A stretch of DNA of 64,000 bases from GWE2-40-63 sp050179685 (GTDB lineage Bacteria > Bacteroidota > Bacteroidia > Bacteroidales > SZUA-534): assembly GCA_050179685.1 (NCBI GenBank), contig JBFXEW010000001.1:124001-188000 (forward strand). Direction: 5' to 3'. The notes below the pieces were generated by a model. It did not search any database. It saw nothing but the letters and a program-made list of their open reading frames with translations, and was not told where the DNA came from. Made by a program: the position numbers and the translations under genes. Shown here piece by piece: positions 24,487 to 33,860 of this stretch (position 1 is the first letter of the stretch; every line of letters begins with the position of its first letter).

Positions 24487-27198
24487 ATGTATTTAAAAAG
24501 TGCTTTTACTGTATTGGTGATACTATTGACCATGCAGTCCGGTTTTTCGCAACATTTTCCGGCCCCCAACCAAAATGTAAAAGATGCGTTCAGTTTAGCC
24601 ACATCGCTATTTTCAAGCCACCGAAACAATTTAAGTTACGAAAACCGTATTAACGCCATTGTAACCATCTCCACAACAACCAGCGATCCGGAACAACTGG
24701 TTCGGGAATATACGGCCAAAATGCGGCAATTGCAGGAGGAGGCAGAATACCGAAAACAACAAAAAGAAGCAGAACTACGCAAACAAATCGATTTAATAAA
24801 CAAAGGTGTTGACGAAGCCCTTAAAGCAGCCGATGTTGACCTGGGAACCTGGGGAAACCTGGCCAAGGATTTAGTGGCCGGAGCATCAAAAAATGTGCTG
24901 GTTGCCAATGCCAACAAAAAAATTGAACTGGCCAGGGCTGAGGCTCAAACAGAGTTGGATGCTGAAATGGAAAAGGCCATGGGCGGTATTTATGAGCAAA
25001 TTGTAAAAGAAAACCAGGACGCTCAAAAAGAATATTTGTATGCTGCTGCCGAAGTGTTTTCAGAACGCGAAGAACAACATTACATTGCTTATTTCCAGTT
25101 TCATAACTGCATGCTGGAATCGATGAAAAAAAACTACAATTTCAGAAGTGCCGACTGGCTAAAAACCGGATGTCCCACTCCGCCCCGAACTTATTTTAGC
25201 GCCGGACAATCGGCTCAACTCGATTATGCCCGGTACAACCCAAACCAAAATACTACTACCAATCAACCTGACTTATCGGTTTTGACTCCCGAAGGACAAA
25301 TTGCTGCTATCGATAAAAAACTGGAAGAATCGGTTAAAAAAATGGATGATTTAATTGCCAAAACCGACGATGCCTTCCAAAAAGTAGAATATTTATCGTT
25401 GAAGCAATCGCTTATCGACAAAGCAAATCAGGAAAAAGAAGCCATAAACCGGGGTGAGTTTTCCATAGCCGAACAAGTGGTTAGCGCTCCCCAACAAAAC
25501 ACCCGGCGTTATCAGCCCTTATTGGAAGCTGCCATCAGGAAACTACAGCATTACAAAAACGACATGCCCTACCCGGAGTTTTTAGACGCAGCTAAAAAAT
25601 ATGCCGAAGCCGAATTGTCAGAAAACAATCAAAACCCCGATGCTTACCTGTTTTTATCGGAACTTACCGACGATGTTACAAAAAAATATGAGCTTACTGC
25701 GTATGCTCTCTTTTTAAACAGGGGCAATTCAGAAACCATTAAAAAATTTAACGAAGCAAAAAGTAGTTTTGGCAATGCGGTGTTTTCAGCCATCGAAAAA
25801 AACGACATGAGCTTTATTACCAATGCCTACAACCGCAACCTGCTGAATGGTTTTGAACACAATAAAAATACGCCTTTTCAATACGCTGTAGCCAAAGACA
25901 ATGCTGAAGTAATGGAACTTCTAATGCCGCAGGGTACCGATCCGTTTGCATTGCTGTTCTATGTAATTGAAACTGGTGGCGGACGGATTGCCAAAAACCT
26001 GATAAACAAAGTAAATATTAATCGGGCCCCAATTATTAATGGCTTTGATTTGCTTACGGCCGCCGTTTATTTCGATAAAAAAAGCATTACCACCCAACTG
26101 CTCGAAAAAGGGTTTGACTACAACAATTCGCTCGATATTGCCATGTATTCAAGCAACGAGCTTTATAAAAAAATGACCACAACCCTTTCAGTTTACGCTA
26201 TTGAACACGATAATGCAAACATGCTCGATCAGGTTTTAATAAAAACACCATCCATAGTAACACCCGATCCACTAATGGGCGACAATGTGGTTAATGCTAT
26301 TGTAAAAGCAAACCGAACCAACCTGCTTCCCATTTTAATAAAACACAAGCTCAATGTTAAACAAACCGATTACGCTTACCTGCTGGAGTTGGCTTCCAAT
26401 TCGAATGCTGAAGAAATAGCATTAAAGCTGGTCGATTTAGGCATCAACTTAAACCATCAACCCAAAAGCGGAGGCTCAATGATAAATCTATTGTCTTCAA
26501 AACAGGGTATGAATCGTTTATTCAATGTGTTAATTGAAAAAGGGGTTACAACCGCGGCATTAAACAACAACGACGAATTACCCCTAATGAGTTGTATGCG
26601 AAATGCGCAACACAACAAAGCAAAAAAACTATTAGAGGTAAACAGCCCCCTGGGTTTTGGTTCTAAGCTATCGGGAAATCAAATTCACTGGATTGTTGAA
26701 AACAATATAGAATCCGGATTTATCGAATTGTTATTGCAAAATAAAATTCCTTTAGAAGGGAAAGATAAAAACGGAGACACCCCTTTGTTTTATGCATATA
26801 AGGAAAACAAAACGGTTTATGTAAACGCACTTTTGAATTTGGGAGCCGACCCCACCCAGATGAACAATTCACAAATAGCGGTCTTGCATTATGCGGTATA
26901 CCAAAAATCTCCTTTATTACCCGGAATAATTCAAAAATGTAATAACACAAATGTTCAGGGAATTAACGGCTGGACTCCCTTACACTTTGCCGTACGCGAG
27001 GGGAATTACCAGGCAGTGAATCAATTGCTGGCAGCCAATGCCAATCCCCTTATTGCCGACAAATGGGGGCGAACACCATACCGCGTAGCAAAAGAATATG
27101 GTAATGTGGAAATACAGAAAGTGCTCCGCAAAAAAATGAAACTGGGCGGTGTAATTAAAACCGCTTATGTATTCAACAAGAAAAAACCGGTTTCCTAA
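24487..27198 (+). CDS. Secreted ankyrin-repeat protein with N-terminal coiled coil
   Basis: The 903-residue protein starts with a signal peptide (about 1-21, ending GFSQ) and no lipobox. Residues about 75-115 form a highly charged coiled coil ('MRQLQEEAEYRKQQKEAEL'). An Ala-rich helical region with two cysteines follows (C208 and C228 areas), a second coiled coil lies at about 275-320, then a TPR-like stretch (about 340-420). From about 430 to 890 come degenerate ankyrin repeats. The clearest are 'KNGDTPLFYAYKENKTVYVN' and 'NGWTPLHFAVREGNYQAVNQ' near the C-terminus. Exported ankyrin proteins act in protein-protein contact, but the partner is unknown. The barrel-like gene 43 bp downstream is the obvious candidate. 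Confidence 0.8.
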   Translation: MYLKSAFTVLVILLTMQSGFSQHFPAPNQNVKDAFSLATSLFSSHRNNLSYENRINAIVTISTTTSDPEQLVREYTAKMRQLQEEAEYRKQQKEAELRKQIDLINKGVDEALKAADVDLGTWGNLAKDLVAGASKNVLVANANKKIELARAEAQTELDAEMEKAMGGIYEQIVKENQDAQKEYLYAAAEVFSEREEQHYIAYFQFHNCMLESMKKNYNFRSADWLKTGCPTPPRTYFSAGQSAQLDYARYNPNQNTTTNQPDLSVLTPEGQIAAIDKKLEESVKKMDDLIAKTDDAFQKVEYLSLKQSLIDKANQEKEAINRGEFSIAEQVVSAPQQNTRRYQPLLEAAIRKLQHYKNDMPYPEFLDAAKKYAEAELSENNQNPDAYLFLSELTDDVTKKYELTAYALFLNRGNSETIKKFNEAKSSFGNAVFSAIEKNDMSFITNAYNRNLLNGFEHNKNTPFQYAVAKDNAEVMELLMPQGTDPFALLFYVIETGGGRIAKNLINKVNINRAPIINGFDLLTAAVYFDKKSITTQLLEKGFDYNNSLDIAMYSSNELYKKMTTTLSVYAIEHDNANMLDQVLIKTPSIVTPDPLMGDNVVNAIVKANRTNLLPILIKHKLNVKQTDYAYLLELASNSNAEEIALKLVDLGINLNHQPKSGGSMINLLSSKQGMNRLFNVLIEKGVTTAALNNNDELPLMSCMRNAQHNKAKKLLEVNSPLGFGSKLSGNQIHWIVENNIESGFIELLLQNKIPLEGKDKNGDTPLFYAYKENKTVYVNALLNLGADPTQMNNSQIAVLHYAVYQKSPLLPGIIQKCNNTNVQGINGWTPLHFAVREGNYQAVNQLLAANANPLIADKWGRTPYRVAKEYGNVEIQKVLRKKMKLGGVIKTAYVFNKKKPVS

Positions 27199-27241
27199 TT
27201 CCCAATTTTCATTGTCTCACTACAGTAACATTAAATCAGTT

Positions 27242-28054
27242 ATGAAAAACGCCACAAAAACCACATTGATTGCTGTTATTATTACCCTATTTTCAGCCTC
27301 GAATGGTTATACTCAATACTTTGCCCCTGAATATTTTGAGCCGGTTCCCATTAGTGCCCAAAGCCGCGAAACCAATTCATTTTTTTATGTCTCGTACGGA
27401 TTATTAGCCTATACCGATTTTAACCACGTGTTGGATGCCGATTTTGGAAGCATTGTTGATGATTATAAAAATAACCGGGCATCACGAAACTTAACGGTTA
27501 CCTGGTACACCAACAAAACTCCCGAAATCAGAACGGGTTTCGAAATGCAGTTTAACTACGAAGATCGCATGGTATATTTTCCCCATCAACTCGATTGGCA
27601 AACTTATATACTCAAGCTTTCATCGGTAGGTAAAAAAGGATCGAATGTAACTGTTTACGGAACCCGCGATATTTACGATACCGAATATGGCTTGTGGGGC
27701 TTTGGTGTTGAATTGACTTTTGGCGGCCATGCTTTTTTAACCCAAAAGAAAAACCGCTGGCCTTTTAGCTTTACTTTTGGTGTCCGGCAAGCCTATCAAC
27801 AGCCACTTATTGGAATGGAAAAAGATTTATGGACTGATATTAAAGACCAGAATTCTATCGATTTCTCCTACGGAAATATTTATGGAAGAATGTCCTTACA
27901 ACGTTTTTCATATAAAAAGGGACTCCGTTTGTATTGGCGCTTCGACCTTGAAGCAGCTTACGAGATGAGCTATTTATACACCAACGAACATCCGTTTATT
28001 GAAGACACCCGCACCCATCTGAAAAGCGGATTTGCTCTGGGGTTAATGTTTTAA
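27242..28054 (+). CDS. Exported beta-rich protein, possible outer-membrane barrel
   Basis: Translation from 27242 (MKNATKTTLI) gives 270 residues with a signal peptide (about 1-25, ending GYTQ). An upstream in-frame codon at 27167 lies within the ankyrin gene and is rejected. The mature part alternates aromatic and polar residues in strand-like runs ('FFYVSYGLLAYTDF', 'RNLTVTWYTNK', 'FGVELTFGGHAF', 'FSFTFGVRQAY') and ends in phenylalanine ('FALGLMF'), as many outer-membrane barrels do. I recognise no family. Its place 43 bp after the ankyrin gene, with no visible terminator between, indicates cotranscription. Confidence 0.65.
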   Translation: MKNATKTTLIAVIITLFSASNGYTQYFAPEYFEPVPISAQSRETNSFFYVSYGLLAYTDFNHVLDADFGSIVDDYKNNRASRNLTVTWYTNKTPEIRTGFEMQFNYEDRMVYFPHQLDWQTYILKLSSVGKKGSNVTVYGTRDIYDTEYGLWGFGVELTFGGHAFLTQKKNRWPFSFTFGVRQAYQQPLIGMEKDLWTDIKDQNSIDFSYGNIYGRMSLQRFSYKKGLRLYWRFDLEAAYEMSYLYTNEHPFIEDTRTHLKSGFALGLMF

Positions 28055-28103
28055 ACGGCATTTTATTAGAACACCTGGCTTTTGTAGGCTTGTTTGAACA
28101 GCA

Positions 28104-28134
28104 TTGGTTAAATTGCCTTTATTTCATATCTTTG
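28104..28134 (+). promoter_or_regulatory. Bacteroidota-type promoter of the CHASE kinase
   Basis: TTG at 28104-28106 is followed after 20 bp by TATCTTTG at 28127-28134, a good TTG-N20-TAnnTTTG pair. It leaves a leader of about 90 nt before the ATG at 28231. Confidence 0.65.
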
Positions 28135-28230
28135 AAAGTTAGGGGCCGGCTTCTGATTTTAACGAATTCTTTCGAACAAAAATTAGACGTGTGCTCTGAG
28201 ATTTAAGCAAAAGCAAGTCAAAACAATCAA

Positions 28231-30009
28231 ATGAAATCGACAAAAAACACAAATCCTCCTGCAAGACCTTCTTTATTTGTAAATATAAAATCGCTGGTTA
28301 TTTTTCTGTTAAGTTTAACCGTGACCCTAATCTTTACCGTTCTCATAAAACAATCGACAGAAAAATCGGCCAGACAAAACTTTGAACTAATTTGCGCTGA
28401 AATACAAAACAAAATTGATGTCCGTTTAAAAGCACATGCACAATTATTGCGTAGTGGGGCCGCATACTTTACGGCTTCGGACACCGTTACCCGCCAGGAG
28501 TGGATGCGCTTTAACGAAAGTGAAAATATTGATGCCAATTTACCTGGTATTCAGGGTGTGGGTTTTGCTTTATGGATTCCAAAAGAACAGTTGGCAACAC
28601 ATATTCAAACAATTCGCAATTCCGGTTTTCCTGATTATAAAATTACGCCTGAAGGGGAACGCGAAAACTACACCTCCATTCTTTATCTGGAACCATTTGA
28701 AGGGCGCAATTTGAGCGCGTTTGGTTACGACATGTTTAGCAACCCCATTCGCCGAAAAGCTATGGAAATTGCCCGCGATTCAAATCTTGCCGCGCTCTCG
28801 GGAAAAGTTATTTTGGTGCAGGAAACAAATGAAGACATTCAGGCAGGAACTCTTATGTATGTTCCTGTATACAAATACGGTAAACCCATAGACACCAAAG
28901 AACAAAAACAAGCGGCTATAGTGGGATGGGTCTACAGTCCTTACCGGATGAACGATTTAATGACCGGCATTTTGGGTGAACGGGGTTTGCCCGATAAAAA
29001 TCGCATTCGCCTAAAAATTTACGATGGAGGCACCTTAGATTCAAACGCACTGCTTTACTCCACGCATAAAGAAATTTCATATCAAAAAGAAAAAGCCGGA
29101 ATTAAAAGCGTTTTACCCATCGATTTTAATGGCACCCGCTGGACTCTGGTTTTTGAAAGCCACAGTAGCTTTTTAAACGAATCGAAAAAAGGCGTTTGGA
29201 TAATTGCCGTTAGCGGTATTGCCATTAGTTTACTATTATTGGCCTTATCAATAGCTTACTTCCGCAATAAAGAACGGATGCAGCAAATTCTATATCTCAA
29301 TAAACAACTTGAGGTTTTGGTTGCTGACAAAGACCGTTTTATTTCCATTTTAAGCCACGATTTAAGAAGCCCTTTTAGCGCTTTGTTAGGTTTTACCCAA
29401 CTGCTGCAACAAAACTTTAAAACATACACGCAGGAACAGATTGAATCGCAGTTAAAAATGATAAACGATTCGGCTGAGCGCATTTTTAGCTTACTCGACA
29501 ATATTTTAATGTGGAACCGTTCGCAAGCCGGAAAAATGGTTCCAAAACCGAAGGTACTTTCCTGTTCAGCCTTAGTTTCCGGTGTAATCGAAAACCTGAA
29601 GCTAATTGCATTGTCAAAAAACATCGAACTAATTCAAAACACACCGCAACAACTTAAGGTAGTTGCCGATATGGAAATGACGAATACTATTTTACGGAAC
29701 CTGATTTCGAATGCAATTAAATTCTCGCATCCCGAAGGTCGTGTAAGTATAAAATCCGAAGCGCAGGGAGATATGGTTTTATTCACAGTTTCCGATACCG
29801 GAGTAGGAATTGCTCCTGAAATAAGGGAACGCCTTTTTAACTCGGATGATATTTATACCACACCAGGAACTTCAAACGAAAAAGGTACCGGTTTTGGCTT
29901 GTTGCTTTGCAAAGAATTTGTAGAACAAAACGGTGGAAAAATCTGGGTAGAAAGTGAAACCGGTAAAGGCAGCTCCTTTAAATTTACCCTTAAAAAAAAT
30001 ACCGTTTAA
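28231..30009 (+). CDS. CHASE-domain sensor histidine kinase, orphan
   Basis: The 592-residue membrane kinase has TM1 (about 20-40), a periplasmic CHASE sensor domain (about 75-300, with 'GIQGVGFALWIPKEQL' and 'FGYDMFSNPIRRKAMEIARD'), TM2 (about 322-344), a short coiled coil, HisKA with the phosphoacceptor H376 in 'ISILSHDLRSPFSALLGF' and a HATPase domain: N box 'LRNLISNAIKFSHPEG', G1 'DTGVGIAP', G2 'KGTGFGLLLCKEF'. CHASE domains sense small molecules such as cytokinin-like compounds or peptides. No receiver domain or response regulator gene is adjacent, so the partner is elsewhere. The following nitroreductase gene may be in the same transcript. Confidence 0.93.
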   Translation: MKSTKNTNPPARPSLFVNIKSLVIFLLSLTVTLIFTVLIKQSTEKSARQNFELICAEIQNKIDVRLKAHAQLLRSGAAYFTASDTVTRQEWMRFNESENIDANLPGIQGVGFALWIPKEQLATHIQTIRNSGFPDYKITPEGERENYTSILYLEPFEGRNLSAFGYDMFSNPIRRKAMEIARDSNLAALSGKVILVQETNEDIQAGTLMYVPVYKYGKPIDTKEQKQAAIVGWVYSPYRMNDLMTGILGERGLPDKNRIRLKIYDGGTLDSNALLYSTHKEISYQKEKAGIKSVLPIDFNGTRWTLVFESHSSFLNESKKGVWIIAVSGIAISLLLLALSIAYFRNKERMQQILYLNKQLEVLVADKDRFISILSHDLRSPFSALLGFTQLLQQNFKTYTQEQIESQLKMINDSAERIFSLLDNILMWNRSQAGKMVPKPKVLSCSALVSGVIENLKLIALSKNIELIQNTPQQLKVVADMEMTNTILRNLISNAIKFSHPEGRVSIKSEAQGDMVLFTVSDTGVGIAPEIRERLFNSDDIYTTPGTSNEKGTGFGLLLCKEFVEQNGGKIWVESETGKGSSFKFTLKKNTV

Positions 30010-30086
30010 TTTCAAATCATAAAATAGCTATCAGAAAGCATTTAGCTAAGCTTTCGTTATAAAATCTCTCACTTAAAACTAAACCA

Positions 30087-30725
30087 ATGATTAAAACACT
30101 AAAAACCGTGTTATTACTGTTGCTTTTACACAGTTATTCAAATGCACAGGATATTTTGCTGCCTGAAGCAAAAAAAACTGGTGGTCTGCCTTTAATGGAG
30201 GCATTAAATGAAAGGCACTCGTCGCGTGAGTTTGGTGCAGACGAATTGCCTTTACAAACTTTAGCTGATTTACTTTGGGCGGCTTATGGAATTAATCGTC
30301 CTGATGCCAGTAAACGCACCGTTCCATCGTCGCAAAATTTTCAGGAAATTGAAGTCTATGTATCGCTAAAAACAGGCCTTTATCGCTATGTGGCAAGAAA
30401 AAATCTACTGTTGCAGGTTCACAAAAACGACATCAGAGTTCATACCGGAAAACAGGATTTTGTGGCCAATGCTCCATTAAATTTAATTTATGTTGCCAAC
30501 CCCAGTAAATTACCCGAAAACATAAACATGGATTCCCATCTAAAAACGTCGTATGCAAATACGGGTTTTATTGTTCAGAATGTTTATCTTTTTTGTGCTT
30601 CCGAAGGTTTAAATGTAGTTGTACGGGGCTATTTTGATGCCGATGAATTAGCCAAAGTCATGAAGCTGCCTAAAAGCCATCAAATCATACTAACTCAAAC
30701 CGTAGGTTATCCATTAAAAAACTAA
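30087..30725 (+). CDS. Exported SagB-type nitroreductase-fold protein
   Basis: The 212-residue protein has a signal peptide (about 1-20, ending SNAQ) and a compact nitroreductase domain. 'ALNERHSSREFGADELPLQT' with the R-x-S-x-R-x-F element, 'LLWAAYGINR', 'VPSSQNFQEIEVYV' and 'GFIVQNVYLFCASEGLNVVV' are the FMN-binding and dimer signatures of the SagB/ThcOx group. Substrates of exported members are unknown. An export signal on a flavin enzyme is notable, since flavin must be loaded in the periplasm or the protein must be exported folded. No twin-arginine motif is present. It follows the histidine kinase by 77 bp. Confidence 0.85.
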   Translation: MIKTLKTVLLLLLLHSYSNAQDILLPEAKKTGGLPLMEALNERHSSREFGADELPLQTLADLLWAAYGINRPDASKRTVPSSQNFQEIEVYVSLKTGLYRYVARKNLLLQVHKNDIRVHTGKQDFVANAPLNLIYVANPSKLPENINMDSHLKTSYANTGFIVQNVYLFCASEGLNVVVRGYFDADELAKVMKLPKSHQIILTQTVGYPLKN

Positions 30726-30733
30726 GTGCTGCA

Positions 30734-30780
30734 CAAAAAAAAGCTGCCTCAATCCTGACAATTACAGGCTCGAGGCAGCT
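30734..30780 (-). terminator. Terminator of the SusC-SusD-SGBP operon
   Basis: AGCTGCCTC (30742-30750) and GAGGCAGCT (30772-30780) form a perfect 9-bp stem with a 21-nt loop. On the minus strand it comes 24 bp after the stop at 30804 and is followed by U8 (A8 at 30734-30741 on the plus strand). The plus strand lacks a matching T-run. Confidence 0.75.
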
Positions 30781-30803
30781 GATGCATGTTTATTTATTAG
30801 AAA

Positions 30804-32579
30804 CTATTCACCGCTGATAACAAACTTAATGTTATCGAAATTTACTACCATATTGGCTAAAGGTGCTCCTGAATTGTAGGCTCCCTGGAACATAATGCCA
30901 ATAATACGGCAATTATTTGGAGCCATATGCCTTGATGATGCTTCAGGTACATCGGTATTATACATGAAAGAATCGCTACCTACTCGGGTTTGATACATAT
31001 CAACCACAACATGCTCCCAAACACCAACTCCGCTGTAAGGCACCAGAATATGATCGCTGTAATAACCATAACCTCCACCTAAACTTTGATCGGCATTGAA
31101 GAAAATAAGTTTAAGATCGACCTCGTTATTCTCGTTAAGCAATTCGGTTGGAACCACATCCCATGAAATATCGAATTCAAAGGAAACTCCTTCAGAATTT
31201 TCGGTAAATAAAAGGAAACGGTCGTTAGCCGGGTTGGCATTATCGCCCTGATCTCCTCTTAAATATAGTCTGGGTGAGCCGGTTTCGTTAAAGGTAACAT
31301 CGAACTGACGATAGTTGGCGTAAGTGTCTCCATCGTTCTCAATGGTCTTGGTATTTACAGTAATGTCGGCCCATTGTTCACTGTTGGGAACTCCGGCATA
31401 CATAGGTTCATTAAACAGGCGCACCGGATCGTACATATTATCGTAATCGGCCAGCCAGAAATCGCCATAAAGAATAAAAGGAATTGCACTTTTAACCGGG
31501 CCATTGGCGGTATTTAACTGCAAAAATCCTCCGGCAGCACCACTTATACTAAAAGTTAGATGCGTGTTGGTTTGTGCCTGAATTGTTCCGGTAAAAGTAC
31601 CCATGCTAACACTTTCGACCAGGCTAAAGTTGGTTCCAATTACTGAAAATACCCTATCGGTAGGTGAAATATCACCTCCTTTAAGCGGTAAAAAACTGCT
31701 TATTGAAGGCAAATTAATAGCAAAGCTCTCTACCGATTCTGTATCACCATCAATTACCATCAAAATTATCTTACCACTAACGGCTCCTTCCGGAACTACC
31801 ACTTTTAGTTCTGTATCGCTGATAATTTCGAAATCTTCAGCTTCTACATCACCAAAGAAAATTTTCCTAACCTCGTCGAACATGGTTCCTGTTAGCGTAA
31901 GTGTATCGCCAATATCCAACAAACTAATATCCGGCTCAATCGATTCAATTACCGGAAGTTCAAGCGTTAGAACTGTATTACTTTTGGCTACCCCAACTTT
32001 TTGTATTCCATAGCTGGTCATGTAATCGTAATACAGGTTAATAAAATCAGTTTGCATCTTTTTTGGAGTCACAATCTCAATAGCAATTGCCGACTGCGAA
32101 AGAACTGTTGCCTGCAACGAACCAATAAATACGGAGTCTACCAAATCGAGCAAGCTACCCGTTAAAAGAACAGTGTCCTGAGAGCCAACTATTTCTGGTG
32201 TCATCTCCATAATGGTAGGAATGGGAGTATCGTCAACCTCAAAATTAACAAGTGAGGTCACTACAATTCCATCTTTTACCAGCTTAATTTTTCCGGTTGT
32301 AGCGCCAACAGGTACAACAACGTTTACTTCACCTTCCGATGCACTGGAAATTGTGCCTTCGCGGCTGCCAAAAGCAACCTGAGTGACACCACTAACCACG
32401 TTTCCGGTAATTTTTACGGTAGTACCCGGATAACCATGATCGGGAACAAAGGTAAACAAGGTGTCCTTTTGAATGGGATCAATGTTAAGCGGAGCACCTT
32501 CGTCACAACCTGCAATGCCAAGAACAATTAGCAACAGGCCCAATTGTGAAATTCTGCTTATAATTTTAATTATCTTCAT
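30804..32579 (-). CDS. Surface glycan-binding lipoprotein with IPT/TIG repeats (longer copy)
   Basis: The 591-residue lipoprotein has a signal peptide ending in the lipobox 'GIAGC' (about residue 25). It contains about four IPT/TIG (Ig-like) modules up to about residue 370, each marked by a 'P-x-x-G-x2-V/I-x-I/L-x-G' strand: 'YPGTTVKITGNVV', 'GSQDTVLLTGSLLD', 'DIGDTLTLTGTMFD' and 'SPTDRVFSVIGTNFS'. A C-terminal beta-sandwich (about 375-591) rich in Trp, Tyr and Asn resembles the SGBP glycan-binding domain ('FWLADYDNMYDPVRLF', 'VNFDNIKFVISGE'). Such proteins sit on the cell surface and hold a glycan for SusC/SusD. It is the last gene of the operon and ends at the terminator at 30780. Confidence 0.87.
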   Translation of the reverse strand: MKIIKIISRISQLGLLLIVLGIAGCDEGAPLNIDPIQKDTLFTFVPDHGYPGTTVKITGNVVSGVTQVAFGSREGTISSASEGEVNVVVPVGATTGKIKLVKDGIVVTSLVNFEVDDTPIPTIMEMTPEIVGSQDTVLLTGSLLDLVDSVFIGSLQATVLSQSAIAIEIVTPKKMQTDFINLYYDYMTSYGIQKVGVAKSNTVLTLELPVIESIEPDISLLDIGDTLTLTGTMFDEVRKIFFGDVEAEDFEIISDTELKVVVPEGAVSGKIILMVIDGDTESVESFAINLPSISSFLPLKGGDISPTDRVFSVIGTNFSLVESVSMGTFTGTIQAQTNTHLTFSISGAAGGFLQLNTANGPVKSAIPFILYGDFWLADYDNMYDPVRLFNEPMYAGVPNSEQWADITVNTKTIENDGDTYANYRQFDVTFNETGSPRLYLRGDQGDNANPANDRFLLFTENSEGVSFEFDISWDVVPTELLNENNEVDLKLIFFNADQSLGGGYGYYSDHILVPYSGVGVWEHVVVDMYQTRVGSDSFMYNTDVPEASSRHMAPNNCRIIGIMFQGAYNSGAPLANMVVNFDNIKFVISGE

Positions 32580-32675
32580 TATTTTTCGTTTTAAACGGTT
32601 TTATTTTGCTGTTTTTTTAAGCATTAAAGTCAATTACATCAATCTTCCTGTAAGCTTTATTTAACAGTTTTCCCA

Positions 32676-33806
32676 TTAATCTCTGATAATAAATTTAACA
32701 TTATCAAAAGTAATTGTTTCGCCAAAGTTTTTCTGATCGGCAGAAGCTGGTAACGACCATTTTATCATGGTGTATTCCTCAAATGGAATCAAAGGATCGT
32801 CGGTAATTGGATCTCCTCCATAACCCTGTCCCAATGCAGTAAATGGCACGGTAATGGTTTGCCATTCCTGAGTAACTTCAGTGGTTTTTCCCCATAATCC
32901 CGGAGGGTTATGGTTTTTCCCCACCATAAAATTAAAGCTTAGTACCTTTGATGCCTTCACATCGGCTACCATTTCAACTTTGGTTAAATCGATGGTGTTT
33001 CCATTAATGGTAGCTGGCATATTTTGCAGATTAAAATCGCAATTTGCACCCCAACTCGAACCATTATCCTCAATGGTAATTACATAAACTTTATTGCGTG
33101 GAAAATCGTCACTTGCTTCAGCACCACTGGCGTTTGAATAAGGTCCAAAATTATTCAGAATATCACCGTTGTTGTCGATATTGGTAACCAATAATTCGGT
33201 ACCTAATATAACCGGACTCGGACTTAGTGATTCCCCACCGGTTTCTGTGGTAATAACCACATCACCGCCGGCAAATCCATCGGGAACTGTAACGGTTAAT
33301 GTTTTATCATCAATAATGGTGAAGGTAGCATTTACTCCTCCAACAGAAATAGACTGTGCCAAATACAATTCGCGTCCAAGTATGGTTAATTCCTCGCCGG
33401 GATAAGCAGCAATTGGAGATACTTCCATTATTTGAGGAGGCGAAATAATTTTAATGGTTCGCTGTGCCAAGCCTTTTCCCGAGAAAAAAAGATTGATGGT
33501 TACCACATCGCCCAGCGGGGCCTGTGAAGGCACGGTCATCTTTAATTCTGTTGCAGTAGCTGTAAATTGCACATTTAGAGGTTCCTCATTAAACATAATC
33601 ATGTAAACCTTATCAAGGTTTAAGCCGGTAAAAGTCACTATGTCGCCCGGTTCTGTAATGGTTTTGTCAACAGCAGTAATATTACTGTTTAAATCAACCA
33701 CTTCTTCAACCATAGGATCGTATTCTTTTTCGCATGCGGTAAAGCAGGAAAAAGACATCCACATGACGGCCAGCATTAATCCAATATTTTTTATTTTTTG
33801 TTTCAT
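32676..33806 (-). CDS. Surface glycan-binding lipoprotein with IPT/TIG repeats (shorter copy)
   Basis: The 376-residue lipoprotein has a signal peptide ending 'CFTAC' (lipobox cysteine about 25). Two IPT/TIG modules follow ('EPGDIVTFTGLNLDKV' and 'YPGEELTILGRELYLA'). The C-terminal domain (about 205-376) ends 'ETITFDNVKFIIRD' and matches the end of the larger neighbour, so the two are paralogues of the SGBP type with different numbers of spacer modules. It follows susD by 54 bp, with 96 bp to the next gene. The shared C-terminal domain probably recognises related parts of the same glycan. Confidence 0.86.
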   Translation of the reverse strand: MKQKIKNIGLMLAVMWMSFSCFTACEKEYDPMVEEVVDLNSNITAVDKTITEPGDIVTFTGLNLDKVYMIMFNEEPLNVQFTATATELKMTVPSQAPLGDVVTINLFFSGKGLAQRTIKIISPPQIMEVSPIAAYPGEELTILGRELYLAQSISVGGVNATFTIIDDKTLTVTVPDGFAGGDVVITTETGGESLSPSPVILGTELLVTNIDNNGDILNNFGPYSNASGAEASDDFPRNKVYVITIEDNGSSWGANCDFNLQNMPATINGNTIDLTKVEMVADVKASKVLSFNFMVGKNHNPPGLWGKTTEVTQEWQTITVPFTALGQGYGGDPITDDPLIPFEEYTMIKWSLPASADQKNFGETITFDNVKFIIRD

Positions 33807-33860
33807 CTTTGTTCGTTTTTTATTTAATCATTTTCCAAAAAACAATCCGTTGTTACCTAA

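Noticed and set aside
30742..30780. Hairpin as terminator of the nitroreductase gene on the plus strand
   Set aside because: The T-run is missing on that side, so it is assigned only to the minus-strand operon.
31603..32013. 136-codon plus-strand frame across an SGBP gene
   Set aside because: It is antisense to IPT/TIG strands, and its Ser/Thr/Leu bias mirrors the codons of the real gene.
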